NCBI GenBank assembly: GCA_045563495.1
Contig: JBJLJA010000003.1
Span: 930,001 to 994,000 of the forward strand
Origin: Magnimaribacter sp004214065
GTDB taxonomy: Bacteria; Pseudomonadota; Gammaproteobacteria; Magnimaribacterales; Magnimaribacteraceae
Direction: 5' to 3'
Length of the DNA: 64,000 bases
Positions 34,237 to 43,004 of this stretch are shown here, piece after piece (within the stretch, counting starts at the first letter, position 1; every line of letters starts with the position of its first letter). The notes beneath the pieces were generated by a model. The model saw only the letters and a list, made by a program, of their open reading frames with translations. It did not search any database and was not told the origin of the DNA. The position numbers and the translations under genes are program-made.

Positions 34237-35439
34237 TTACACTTTTCTTACTTGCTCATAAGCAAGGCCAACGCAGCAAGAAAAAACATCCATAGCAGCA
34301 TCTAGCTCTTCTATAGAACATGCGGTAGGAGCTATTCTTATAAATTTATCTTCTTGATCTATACCATACGGATGCGTGGCACCTGCAGGAGTGAGTTTCA
34401 GTCCCAGTTCAGCCGCTAAGGAAATTATGTTTCTTGCCATTCCTATATCTGATTCAAAAAGTATGAAATAACCTCCTTCAGGACTAGTCCATGCTCCTAA
34501 ACCCATAGACTCAAGTCTATTATTAACAAGATCGAATTTTGGCTTAACGATATCTGCATGCCTTCTCATATGTTCCTGTAGATCATTTTCTTGAAAAAAT
34601 CTAACATGCCTCGCTTGATTTAATTTATCGGGACCTATCATTAAGGCAGAATAGAAAGGAAGGAATGACTCTTGGTTAAGCTCAGACATAGCAATAAATC
34701 CAACACCAGCTCCAGCAAATGTTATCTTTGAAGTTGACCCAAACTCAACCACAACATCTTCACAGTCATTGTTCTTAGCTAAACTAAATATATCAAATAG
34801 AGGAGTTTGATCAGATAAATCATGCACTGCGTAGGCATTGTCCCAAAAGATTATACTTTTGGTTTTAGAATTACTGAAAATTTCCAGTAGACCTTCAGTT
34901 ACTTCAGAGCTATAAATCTCGCCTGTTGGATTAGAATATTTTGGTACACACCAAATTCCCCTAATTGATTCATCCGTCTCAACAAGTGTCTGTATCTCAT
35001 TCAAGTCAGGTCCTTCTCCAGTAAGGCTAACAGGGATCATATTGATGCCGAATGTTTCACATAACTTAAAATGCCTATCGTAGCCCGGAACAGGACAAAG
35101 GATAGACACTCTTTCTTTATTGCTCCAAGGACCTGTGCCATTACCTTCTACAAATAGAAATGATAGAAATTGTGACATTAGGGAAAGGCTGCTATTTCCT
35201 CCAGCCCAGATATAGTCTTTTGAACAGCCTAAGATCTTAGAACCTAGCTCTCTGCAACCGTCTATCCCTTTAATTTCTCCGTAATTTCTTATATCCACAC
35301 CATCCGATATAAAATAATTTCCTCTAAAGGCAGCTAAGTCATTTGATAGATCTAATTGGTCTGCTGAAGGCTTGCCTCGCGTCAAATCTAAGGAAAGATT
35401 CTTAGATTTAAGCTCTTCAAACTTAGAAATATAGTCCAT
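34237..35439 (-). CDS. MocR-type (Aminotran_MocR) aminotransferase
   Basis: A 400-residue PLP enzyme of the Aminotran_MocR family (PF12897), which includes corynebacterial type Ib aspartate aminotransferase; it is not a MocR regulator because it lacks a DNA-binding domain. The PLP lysine is Lys238 in GSTSKITFAGAG, with SNPTGEIYSS and a C-terminal IRIAPTACS. Aspartate/2-oxoglutarate is the most likely substrate pair but this is inference. Upstream is a long gap shared with gcvT. Confidence 0.85.
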   Translation of the reverse strand: MDYISKFEELKSKNLSLDLTRGKPSADQLDLSNDLAAFRGNYFISDGVDIRNYGEIKGIDGCRELGSKILGCSKDYIWAGGNSSLSLMSQFLSFLFVEGNGTGPWSNKERVSILCPVPGYDRHFKLCETFGINMIPVSLTGEGPDLNEIQTLVETDESIRGIWCVPKYSNPTGEIYSSEVTEGLLEIFSNSKTKSIIFWDNAYAVHDLSDQTPLFDIFSLAKNNDCEDVVVEFGSTSKITFAGAGVGFIAMSELNQESFLPFYSALMIGPDKLNQARHVRFFQENDLQEHMRRHADIVKPKFDLVNNRLESMGLGAWTSPEGGYFILFESDIGMARNIISLAAELGLKLTPAGATHPYGIDQEDKFIRIAPTACSIEELDAAMDVFSCCVGLAYEQVRKV

Positions 35440-35578
35440 TTGTTTTAGGTTGAATATATAAAAAACGTGATCTTAACATTGAGCGTTGTTGAGGGGTAAA
35501 GAAATTATAATTGATTAATTTTTATACAAATTAAGATTAGTTAAGTGAAAGCTGGCTATTGAGAATTAGTGCACAAAG

Positions 35579-35601
35579 TTATCCACATTCTTAGTGGATA
35601 A
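35579..35601. promoter_or_regulatory. inverted pair of DnaA boxes in the aminotransferase-gcvT gap
   Basis: The 224-bp intergenic region holds a perfect DnaA box TTATCCACA (35579-35587) and an inverted near-perfect one, TTATCCACT read on the minus strand (35593-35601). The arms also form an 8-bp hairpin. A weak third box TTATACAAA lies at 35522-35530 in an AT-rich stretch. No glycine riboswitch was recognised in this leader. Confidence 0.5.
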
Positions 35602-35663
35602 GATAGATACACCAAAGACAATCCAGTCAAGAAATAGTACAATTCTTTTTTAAGTAAAGAGCT

Positions 35664-36761
35664 TTGAAGAAGAAAACCTCTCTATATCAGAATCACTTAG
35701 ACCTAAATGCCAAAATGGTAGATTTCCATGGATGGTCTATGCCCATTAATTATGGGTCTCAGATAAATGAACACAATAGTGTCCGGGAAAACTGTGGTAT
35801 TTTTGATGTTTCTCACATGACAATTCTTGATTTCAAAGGTGATGATGCAGAATTATTTGTAAGAAAATTAATTTCCAACGACATTAAAAAACTTACCGAA
35901 ACTTACGCTGGTTTGTATTCAGCAATGGTAAATGAACAGGGTGGTGTCATTGATGATCTCATAGCTTATAAGATGGAAACAGGTTATCGCTTAGTTGTAA
36001 ATTGTGCAACAAGGGGCGAAGATCTTAAATGGATTTCTAAGAAGTCACTCGATTTTAAAGTAGAAATGATAGAAAGAGATGATTTATCCATGATAGCCGT
36101 GCAAGGTCCTAAATCATCAGATGTTCTCTCCGAATGTCCAGCTCCGATAGTGAGGGCATTGGAATCAAAAAAAAGACAACAGGGCGTTTACGGTAACAAT
36201 ATGTTTGCTACCAAAACAGGATACACTGGAGAAATAGGGTTTGAAGTAATACTCCCTCATGAGCAGGCAGTAAATCTTTGGCAAAATGCAGTTGATGCTG
36301 GAGCAGTTCCCGTTGGACTGGGGGCCAGAGATACACTAAGGCTTGAAGCAGGGATGAACCTATATGGATTTGAAATGGATGAATCTATAACACCCTTTGA
36401 ATGCAATATGTCATGGACAGTCGATTTCAGTGATGCTGATAGAGAATTTTTTGGTAAAAAAGCTCTTGAAAATTTCCTCAAAGATGAAAGTTACAATGAA
36501 CTTGTTGGAATAATGTTAGATGAGAGAACTATCCTGCGCCAAGGTCAAAAGCTTTGGTTCAACGACAATGAAGATTTAAATGGCATTGTCACAAGTGGCA
36601 CCTACTCACCTACCCTCAAAAAGCCAATCGCACTAGCTAGAATCCCAAAAATGGATTTAAAAAGCTGTTTTACCGAAGTGAGAGGAAAGAAGGTTTTTGC
36701 TAAAATAGGGCCTCCAAAGTTTATCAAAGAAGGTAAAGAAATTTTTAAGGAAAGATTATGA
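35664..36761 (+). CDS. gcvT: aminomethyltransferase GcvT (glycine cleavage T protein)
   Basis: Transfers the aminomethyl carbon of glycine from the lipoyl H protein to tetrahydrofolate. The 365-residue protein has the typical start FHGWSMPINYGSQ, FDVSHMTILDF, GYTGEIGFEV, GLGARDTLRLEAGMNLYG and the C-terminal VTSGTYSPTL. The start is TTG at 35664 after AAAGAG. It overlaps gcvH by 4 nt (ATGA) and begins the gcvTHP operon. Confidence 0.95.
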   Translation: MKKKTSLYQNHLDLNAKMVDFHGWSMPINYGSQINEHNSVRENCGIFDVSHMTILDFKGDDAELFVRKLISNDIKKLTETYAGLYSAMVNEQGGVIDDLIAYKMETGYRLVVNCATRGEDLKWISKKSLDFKVEMIERDDLSMIAVQGPKSSDVLSECPAPIVRALESKKRQQGVYGNNMFATKTGYTGEIGFEVILPHEQAVNLWQNAVDAGAVPVGLGARDTLRLEAGMNLYGFEMDESITPFECNMSWTVDFSDADREFFGKKALENFLKDESYNELVGIMLDERTILRQGQKLWFNDNEDLNGIVTSGTYSPTLKKPIALARIPKMDLKSCFTEVRGKKVFAKIGPPKFIKEGKEIFKERL

Positions 36762-37141
36762 GCACTAATAATGAAGTAAGGTATCTAGCCAGTCATGAAT
36801 GGGGAAGAATAGATGAAGAAGGAATACTCACTGTTGGAATTAGTAATCATGCGCAAGACCTCTTAGGTGATATCGTTTTCGTAGAGCTCCCAGATATTGG
36901 TAAGGAGTTAGATGCTGAAGAAGAATCGGCAATAGTCGAATCAGTTAAAGCAGCCTCAGATGTTTACACTCCACTTTCAGGTGAGGTCATAGAAATAAAT
37001 GAAAAACTCTTTGACGAACCTGAAATAGTAAATAACTCACCATTTGAAGATGGATGGTTTTTTAAAATAAAACTTCATGATAGTTCAGCTTTTGAAGATC
37101 TTATGACAGAAGATGAATATAACGCTTCCTGTGAGGAATAG
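36758..37141 (+). CDS. gcvH: glycine cleavage H protein
   Basis: A 127-residue lipoyl carrier that shuttles aminomethyl groups between GcvP, GcvT and Lpd. The lipoyl lysine is Lys64 in ESVKAASDVY, with the usual SHEWG start and ISNHAQDLLGDIVFVELP. Lipoylation enzymes and the L protein are not in this window. Confidence 0.96.
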   Translation: MSTNNEVRYLASHEWGRIDEEGILTVGISNHAQDLLGDIVFVELPDIGKELDAEEESAIVESVKAASDVYTPLSGEVIEINEKLFDEPEIVNNSPFEDGWFFKIKLHDSSAFEDLMTEDEYNASCEE

Positions 37142-37155
37142 ATAAAAATATAACT

Positions 37156-39978
37156 TTGAAAAAATCAAAAAATAATCTTTTTTCTGACCGGCACATAGGC
37201 ACCACTCAAGAGGATAGAAATTCTATGCTCGAATGTATTGGGTACAAGTCGATGGATCAATTTATAAAGGCTGTGATCCCGTCTAATATCTTAGAAGAAG
37301 GAAAGATAAACCTGGGTGAACAAAAAACTGAAGAAGAAGCCCTTTTAGAACTAAAACAAATTGCCGAACAAAATAAAGTATATAAAAGTTTTATCGGGCA
37401 AGGTCATTACAATACTCACACACCTAAAGTGATCTTAAGAAATGTATTTGAAAATCCCGGGTGGTATACCTCCTACACACCTTATCAACCTGAGATATCT
37501 CAAGGTAGATTAGAAGCATTAATAAATTTCCAAACAATGGTAACTGACCTTACTGGCATGGAAATATCAAACGCATCTCTATTGGATGAGGCGACAGCAG
37601 CCGCAGAAGCTATGACATTAGCAAAAAGAGCTTCTAAATCTTCATCAGATACTTTTTATGTTGATGAAAATAGTTTCCAAAATACCATCAATGTATTAAA
37701 AACTCGTGCTAAACCACTTGGAATAGAACTAAAAATAGGGCCACTAGAAGAAGCCCAACATGAAGAGTATTTTGGCGTATTTATTCAATATCCAGGCTCT
37801 GATGGTTTAATTAATGACTTTTCTAGTATTGTTGATTCAATTCATGAAAAAAAAGGAATTGCTGTTTTTGCGAGTGACCTATTAGCACTCACATTACTAA
37901 AATCTCCGGGGGAAATGGGAGCAGATATAGTCGTTGGCTCATCCCAAAGATTTGGTGTTCCACTTGGATGTGGAGGACCGCATGCAGCCTTTATGTCTGT
38001 GAGAGAGGATCTCAAAAGATCTTTGCCTGGAAGAATTGTTGGTGCATCTGTTGATAGCTCGGGTGATTTAGCATATCGCCTTGCCCTTCAAACGCGAGAA
38101 CAGCATATAAGAAGGGAAAAAGCTACAAGTAATATCTGTACTGCACAAGCCTTACTGGCAATAATGGCCGGATTCTATGCCCTCTACCATGGGAAAGACG
38201 GTCTCATCAAGATAGCACAAAAGGTGAATCTGCTTACTAGTATTCTCAAAGAAAACCTTTCTGATGAAGGCTTTGAATCCAAAAATGATGACTTCTTTGA
38301 TACCTTGGTTATAAAGACTAAATCAGTAACGAATGAAGTTCATGCGAGAGCAATAGAAAATAATTTCAATCTGAGAATTATAGATTCGGAATCTTTAGGC
38401 ATTTCACTAGACGAAACATCTTCAATAGAAGATGTAAAAATTTTACTAAATATATTTAGTAATTCCGACAAAGATCTCATCGAATCAAGTGAAAAATCAA
38501 TACCAGAAAGTCTTGAGAGAAAATCAGATTTTCTTGATCATGTTGTTTTTAAACAATTTCATTCAGAAACAGAGATGTTAAGGTACATAAGAAAATTAAG
38601 CGATAAAGATATAGCCCTAGATAGAGCTATGATCCCGTTAGGATCTTGTACCATGAAGTTAAATGCTACTTCAGAAATGATTCCTGTTAGCTGGTCAGAA
38701 TTCTCTAATATTCATCCTTTTGCTCCGAAAGATCAGTTGGCGGGCTATTCCAGACTAATTAATGAAATGGAAGAAATGCTTGCTCTTCTAACAGGCTATT
38801 CGGCTATATCCTTGCAACCCAACGCAGGGTCACAAGGTGAATATGCTGGACTTCTGGCTATAGATGCATTTCATAAGAGTAATGATGAAAATAGGAATAT
38901 TTGTTTAATTCCAAAATCTGCACACGGAACTAATCCAGCATCTGCACAAATGGTGGGATTGAAAGTCGTTCCTGTAGATTGTGATGCAGAAGGTAATATA
39001 GACATAGATGATCTAAAAGATAAAGCTTCAACTCATTCAGCTAACCTTTCTTCTCTGATGATAACTTACCCTTCTACTCACGGAGTTTTTGAAACATCGG
39101 TATCTCAGGTCTGTGAGATTATTCATTCTCATGGTGGTCTTGTTTATATAGATGGTGCTAATTTCAATGCCATGGTCGGACTTTGCTTTCCGGGTTCTTT
39201 TGGCGGTGATGTTTCTCACCTAAATCTTCATAAAACTTTTTGCATACCGCATGGTGGCGGAGGTCCGGGCATAGGTCCTATCGGAGTAGTAGATAAACTG
39301 AAAGATTTCATCCCTTCTCACCATGAAGAACATAAATTTGTTGGTCCTGTGTCTGGAACAGACTGGGGAAGCGCTAGTATATTGCCCATCAGCTGGATGT
39401 ACATGAAAATGATGGGCACAGATGGTCTTGTCAGTGCTACTCAAAACGCAATATTGAATACAAACTATATTGCGACTAAATTAAAAGGTCATTACGAGAT
39501 ACTTTATAAAGGTAAAGATGGTTTAGTTGCACACGAATGTATTATTGATATTAGACCACTAAAAGAAACAGCAGGGATAGAAGTAGAAGATGTGGCAAAA
39601 AGGCTCATAGACTATGGGTTCCACGCTCCAACCATGTCATGGCCTGTTGCTGGCACTCTAATGATTGAGCCTACTGAAAGTGAATCTCTAAAGGAATTAG
39701 ATAGATTTTGCGAGGCAATGATAAAAATTAGAGAAGAAATAAGAGAAATAGAAGAAGGAAAGGCATCTAAAGATGATAACCTTTTAAAAAATGCTCCTCA
39801 TACGGCCAAAACTCTAATTACAGATTCTTGGACTCATGAATACAACAGATCAAAAGCAGCCTATCCTGTAGACAACTTATATGAAGATAAATATTGGCCA
39901 CCAGTCGGGCGAGTTGATAATGTTTATGGGGATAGAAATCTAGTATGTAGCTGTCCATCCATGGAAGACTACGAATGA
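37156..39978 (+). CDS. gcvP: glycine dehydrogenase (decarboxylating) GcvP
   Basis: Large PLP-dependent P protein of glycine cleavage, 940 residues, with both halves fused. The N-terminal half starts FSDRHIGTT and has MGADIVVGSSQRFGVP; the C-terminal half carries the PLP lysine Lys693 in HLNLHKTFCIPHGGGGPG. The start is TTG at 37156. The stop overlaps the convergent HAD phosphatase gene by 10 bp. Confidence 0.96.
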   Translation: MKKSKNNLFSDRHIGTTQEDRNSMLECIGYKSMDQFIKAVIPSNILEEGKINLGEQKTEEEALLELKQIAEQNKVYKSFIGQGHYNTHTPKVILRNVFENPGWYTSYTPYQPEISQGRLEALINFQTMVTDLTGMEISNASLLDEATAAAEAMTLAKRASKSSSDTFYVDENSFQNTINVLKTRAKPLGIELKIGPLEEAQHEEYFGVFIQYPGSDGLINDFSSIVDSIHEKKGIAVFASDLLALTLLKSPGEMGADIVVGSSQRFGVPLGCGGPHAAFMSVREDLKRSLPGRIVGASVDSSGDLAYRLALQTREQHIRREKATSNICTAQALLAIMAGFYALYHGKDGLIKIAQKVNLLTSILKENLSDEGFESKNDDFFDTLVIKTKSVTNEVHARAIENNFNLRIIDSESLGISLDETSSIEDVKILLNIFSNSDKDLIESSEKSIPESLERKSDFLDHVVFKQFHSETEMLRYIRKLSDKDIALDRAMIPLGSCTMKLNATSEMIPVSWSEFSNIHPFAPKDQLAGYSRLINEMEEMLALLTGYSAISLQPNAGSQGEYAGLLAIDAFHKSNDENRNICLIPKSAHGTNPASAQMVGLKVVPVDCDAEGNIDIDDLKDKASTHSANLSSLMITYPSTHGVFETSVSQVCEIIHSHGGLVYIDGANFNAMVGLCFPGSFGGDVSHLNLHKTFCIPHGGGGPGIGPIGVVDKLKDFIPSHHEEHKFVGPVSGTDWGSASILPISWMYMKMMGTDGLVSATQNAILNTNYIATKLKGHYEILYKGKDGLVAHECIIDIRPLKETAGIEVEDVAKRLIDYGFHAPTMSWPVAGTLMIEPTESESLKELDRFCEAMIKIREEIREIEEGKASKDDNLLKNAPHTAKTLITDSWTHEYNRSKAAYPVDNLYEDKYWPPVGRVDNVYGDRNLVCSCPSMEDYE

Positions 39979-40631
39979 AGGTTTCTTCGATCCTCAATTA
40001 ACCACTTTCTATCTTCAGCAACCTCTCTTAACTTCTTATCTGGGCTAATTGCGCATGGAAAATTAGAAAATTCTAAAAGTGGTAAATCATGTATAGAATC
40101 AGAATAAGCATATATCTCATCAAATTTTTTCGATTCCATCCAATATTTGATTCTTCTTACCTTTTCATCAGAGAAGTTGGGGTTCCCTTTTACGCCTCCT
40201 GTAAAAGATCCATTTAAATATTCCGGATCTGTGCCGAAGCAAGTATCTATACCTAATTTTTTTCCAATACTGTCTACAAGAAAGGATAAAGACCCAGATG
40301 TGAGGATTTTAATATCTTCCTTATGTTTTTTGAGTAACTCCTGGGTTAAATCATCAGTCAGCCTATCAACAACATCGAAAGAAAAGGTCTCTATACTTCC
40401 CTCTATCTCTTTTAAACTTTTTCCTATTAAAGGACTAAGCAAGAACTTTGAATATTCATCTACATCTAACTGTCCTTGCCTATAGTTAACCGTAAATTGT
40501 TCCATTTTGTTAAAAAACTCAGGATCTGTAATTAATGAATTTGTATTCATATATTGAACCCATTCACCCTCAGTATCGCCATCAAAAAGAGTGTCATCTA
40601 AATCAAATAAAGCTAATTTATTTTTTTTCAT
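39969..40631 (-). CDS. HAD-IB family phosphatase (SerB-like)
   Basis: A 220-residue HAD phosphatase with DLDDTLFDGDTEGEW (nucleophile Asp in DxDxT), the TSGS motif and a C-terminal YSDSIHDLPLLEF. It belongs to the COG0560 group (SerB/CicA-like); phosphoserine is possible but not shown. I start at ATG 40631 (MKKNKLALFDLDD); a longer frame from 40670 would add residues that overlap the rppH start. Adjacent divergent rppH is a common pairing. Confidence 0.85.
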   Translation of the reverse strand: MKKNKLALFDLDDTLFDGDTEGEWVQYMNTNSLITDPEFFNKMEQFTVNYRQGQLDVDEYSKFLLSPLIGKSLKEIEGSIETFSFDVVDRLTDDLTQELLKKHKEDIKILTSGSLSFLVDSIGKKLGIDTCFGTDPEYLNGSFTGGVKGNPNFSDEKVRRIKYWMESKKFDEIYAYSDSIHDLPLLEFSNFPCAISPDKKLREVAEDRKWLIEDRRNLHS

Positions 40632-40657
40632 TATTATATGTTGAACAAGATTGAAGT

Positions 40658-41152
40658 ATGGAAGCGTCATTATACAGACCCAACGCAGGCATTATTATAT
40701 TTAATAGGCAAGGCAAATTACTTTGGTGTAAAAGGAAAACTGGAGATGGCTGGCAATTTCCTCAAGGCGGAATAGATGATGGAGAATCGCCTGAACAGGC
40801 CATTATCAGGGAAACTTATGAAGAAGTAGGTTTGAAGCATGAAAAAATTAAAATCATCAGGGAAAATAATAGGTGGATAAACTATGATGTTCCTAAAAAT
40901 AAAATACCTAAATATTTCTCTTTAAAGAATAGAAGATTTAGAGGCCAGACTCAAAAATGGTTTTTAGCAGAATTTCTTGGAGAAGATAGCGATATTAATC
41001 TCAATACGCACAGTCAAATTGAGTTCACAGAATGGACTTGGTCTAGTTATTGGCATCCCGTTGCAAAAGGTGTTGAGTTTAAAAGAGATGCCTACAGAGA
41101 AGCTTTAAAAGATTTACTTCCTTTTTACAAAAACTACTTGAAAAGCATTTAA
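40658..41152 (+). CDS. rppH: RNA pyrophosphohydrolase RppH
   Basis: Removes pyrophosphate from mRNA 5' ends and so starts RNase E-dependent decay. The 164-residue protein has YRPNAGIIIFN, GDGWQFPQGGID and the Nudix box containing RETYEEVG, followed by FRGQTQKWFL typical of RppH. The stop overlaps that of convergent TANGO2-type gene in TTAA. Length and motifs are normal. Confidence 0.95.
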   Translation: MEASLYRPNAGIIIFNRQGKLLWCKRKTGDGWQFPQGGIDDGESPEQAIIRETYEEVGLKHEKIKIIRENNRWINYDVPKNKIPKYFSLKNRRFRGQTQKWFLAEFLGEDSDINLNTHSQIEFTEWTWSSYWHPVAKGVEFKRDAYREALKDLLPFYKNYLKSI

Positions 41153-41922
41153 TCCTTAAGATTGAAAGAAAATTCAACTGAAGTGCCTTCAATTCCTTCT
41201 TTGTGATAAGAAAGTTCTGATATGTTTATTTCACCAGACGGATGAGAAGAAAATACAGTTGTGCATCTAGTTCCATATATTGGTGATCTAATAAATCTAT
41301 AGGGAATTTCTTCTCCATCCCGAACTTGAAGTTCTTTTTTTGTCTTTTCATGAAGATTTCCATACTCCTTCTTCATGACATTAAAACCTTTCTCTACAGA
41401 AAAGCCTTCATGCAAAATATCATTTAAATCATGCTTAATTGCTTCTACTTTTTTTGTTGAAGAATTCAGGGTTAGGTTACCTAAAGCATGCACACCTTCC
41501 GATATAAAAAAAATACCTTCAAGTCTGTTACATAAATAAAATAAACCCTTCTTGTCTCCAACAATAAGATTAAATCCTGCATAATTTTCCATAACAGGCT
41601 CTATTTCCTCGAGATAAGCTTTAGCAGATAAATTTGATTCTAAGAAATCTGTTACGAGCGCACCTCTAGAAGAATCATATTTAATTGCACTATTTTCTTT
41701 TAAGTTGGTAATAGCACCAAACTTGCCTTCTCGATTTGTTCCTAACCAGGTCCCTCCTGCTTCTTCATCTTTTCCAGCAAGGATCTCTTTATTTGACCAC
41801 CAGTGCATAGCGGTTGTTTTCCTCTCATGATATTCATCTCGATTGGCTATTATTTTAAAAAAATATGACTCTTTACCATTCCAATCCTTAGATTTCTCAA
41901 CAGATAAAGCAATTAAACACAT
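41149..41922 (-). CDS. NRDE/TANGO2 family protein
   Basis: A 257-residue member of the TANGO2 (Ser/Thr-rich NRDE) family. It begins MCLIAL and contains the diagnostic ANRDEYHER and GGTWLGTNREGKFGAITN. Animal homologues have been linked to haem trafficking, but bacterial function is not established. Cys2 sits where N-terminal nucleophile hydrolases have theirs, which may hint at catalysis. Confidence 0.9.
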   Translation of the reverse strand: MCLIALSVEKSKDWNGKESYFFKIIANRDEYHERKTTAMHWWSNKEILAGKDEEAGGTWLGTNREGKFGAITNLKENSAIKYDSSRGALVTDFLESNLSAKAYLEEIEPVMENYAGFNLIVGDKKGLFYLCNRLEGIFFISEGVHALGNLTLNSSTKKVEAIKHDLNDILHEGFSVEKGFNVMKKEYGNLHEKTKKELQVRDGEEIPYRFIRSPIYGTRCTTVFSSHPSGEINISELSYHKEGIEGTSVEFSFNLKD

Positions 41923-41963
41923 AAATTAAAGTGAGAACTTGGACTTAATGATAAAATGAAGAA

Positions 41964-42749
41964 TTGGAAATACTTCTTTATTTTTTACTCGGTTCATTCT
42001 CTGGTGTTCTAGCTGGATTATTTGGTATTGGTGGCGGGATTATAATTATCCCCTCATTCTTTTACATATTTGCCTATTTAGGATTTCCTGAAGAAATTCT
42101 ATCACATATGGTTTTAGGTAGTTCTCTTGGTGTAATAGTATTCAGCTCGGTATCTTCGACTTATTCACATAATGCTAAAGAAGCAGTTAATTGGGATCTA
42201 ATAAAGGTTGTAGCACCCAGTATAATTGTAGGGTCAGCTCTTGGAGGTATTACAGCAGGCTATTTAGAAAGTAATACACTCCAAGGATTAGTTGCCTTAT
42301 TCTTGGTTGTGGCATCTGTTCAATTAATCTTTGAATTTCCTCCTCCACCTCAAAATCCACGAACTAATTTAGTTGGTCCCGTCATTGCTGGAGGAGGCAT
42401 AGGATGGCTTTCAGGTGTATTTGGAATTGGAGGTGGTATATTTTCTGTGCCTTATTTCTACCATAGAGGCTTGAAGATGATGAATGCAATAGGTACATCG
42501 GCTGCGTGTGGAATACCTATAGCCTTAGCTGGATCAATTTCTTATATGATCATTGGCTTTGATATCAGTTATACGCCAGAAAATAGTATTGGATATGTAT
42601 ATCTTCCAGCAACAATCATCGTGGGTCTAATGAGTTCATTAACTGCCAAATATGGTGTAAATATAGCCCATAGAATGAAACAAAAAAAATTAAGAATAGC
42701 CTTTGCTTTTTTAGTTATCATAATGGCTTTAAATCTCTTGATGCGCTAA
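41964..42749 (+). CDS. TauE/SafE family anion permease
   Basis: A 261-residue, eight-helix permease of the TauE/SafE (sulfite exporter) family with the repeated GGIIIIPSFFYIFAYLG and GVFGIGGGIFSVPYFYHRG halves. Substrates in the family are sulfite, sulfoacetate and similar anions; the specific one is unknown. The only start in the short open stretch upstream is TTG 41964, because a stop lies 12 nt before it. Confidence 0.86.
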   Translation: MEILLYFLLGSFSGVLAGLFGIGGGIIIIPSFFYIFAYLGFPEEILSHMVLGSSLGVIVFSSVSSTYSHNAKEAVNWDLIKVVAPSIIVGSALGGITAGYLESNTLQGLVALFLVVASVQLIFEFPPPPQNPRTNLVGPVIAGGGIGWLSGVFGIGGGIFSVPYFYHRGLKMMNAIGTSAACGIPIALAGSISYMIIGFDISYTPENSIGYVYLPATIIVGLMSSLTAKYGVNIAHRMKQKKLRIAFAFLVIIMALNLLMR

Positions 42750-43004
42750 ATGAAGAATAAAAATGATGAATACTGGAAATCAAATCTAAGAATTGTTTTT
42801 TCTCTTCTTGTTATTTGGTTTATAGCTTCTTTTGGGTTTGGAATAATTTTCTCTGATATGCTCGATCAAATAAAAGTCGGAGGCTTCAAATTAGGTTTCT
42901 GGTTTGCTCAACAAGGCAGTATTTACATCTTTGTCTTAATTATCTTTATATATGTTTGGTTGATGAAAAGGCTAGACAAAAGGGTTTCTGAAAAAGAGAA
43001 ATAA
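42750..43004 (+). CDS. DUF4212 symporter small subunit
   Basis: An 84-residue two-helix protein (WKSNLRIVFSLLVIWFIASFGFG and GSIYIFVLIIFIYVWLMKRLD) of the DUF4212 family, the small subunit that accompanies VC_2705-type sodium:solute symporters. It starts directly after the TauE stop and shares a base with the start of the large subunit, so stoichiometric expression is expected. Confidence 0.93.
   Translation: MKNKNDEYWKSNLRIVFSLLVIWFIASFGFGIIFSDMLDQIKVGGFKLGFWFAQQGSIYIFVLIIFIYVWLMKRLDKRVSEKEK

Noticed and set aside
35440..35663. Possible glycine riboswitch before gcvT
   Set aside because: The conserved aptamer sequences and tandem arrangement were not seen; the gap shows DnaA-like boxes and AT-rich DNA instead.
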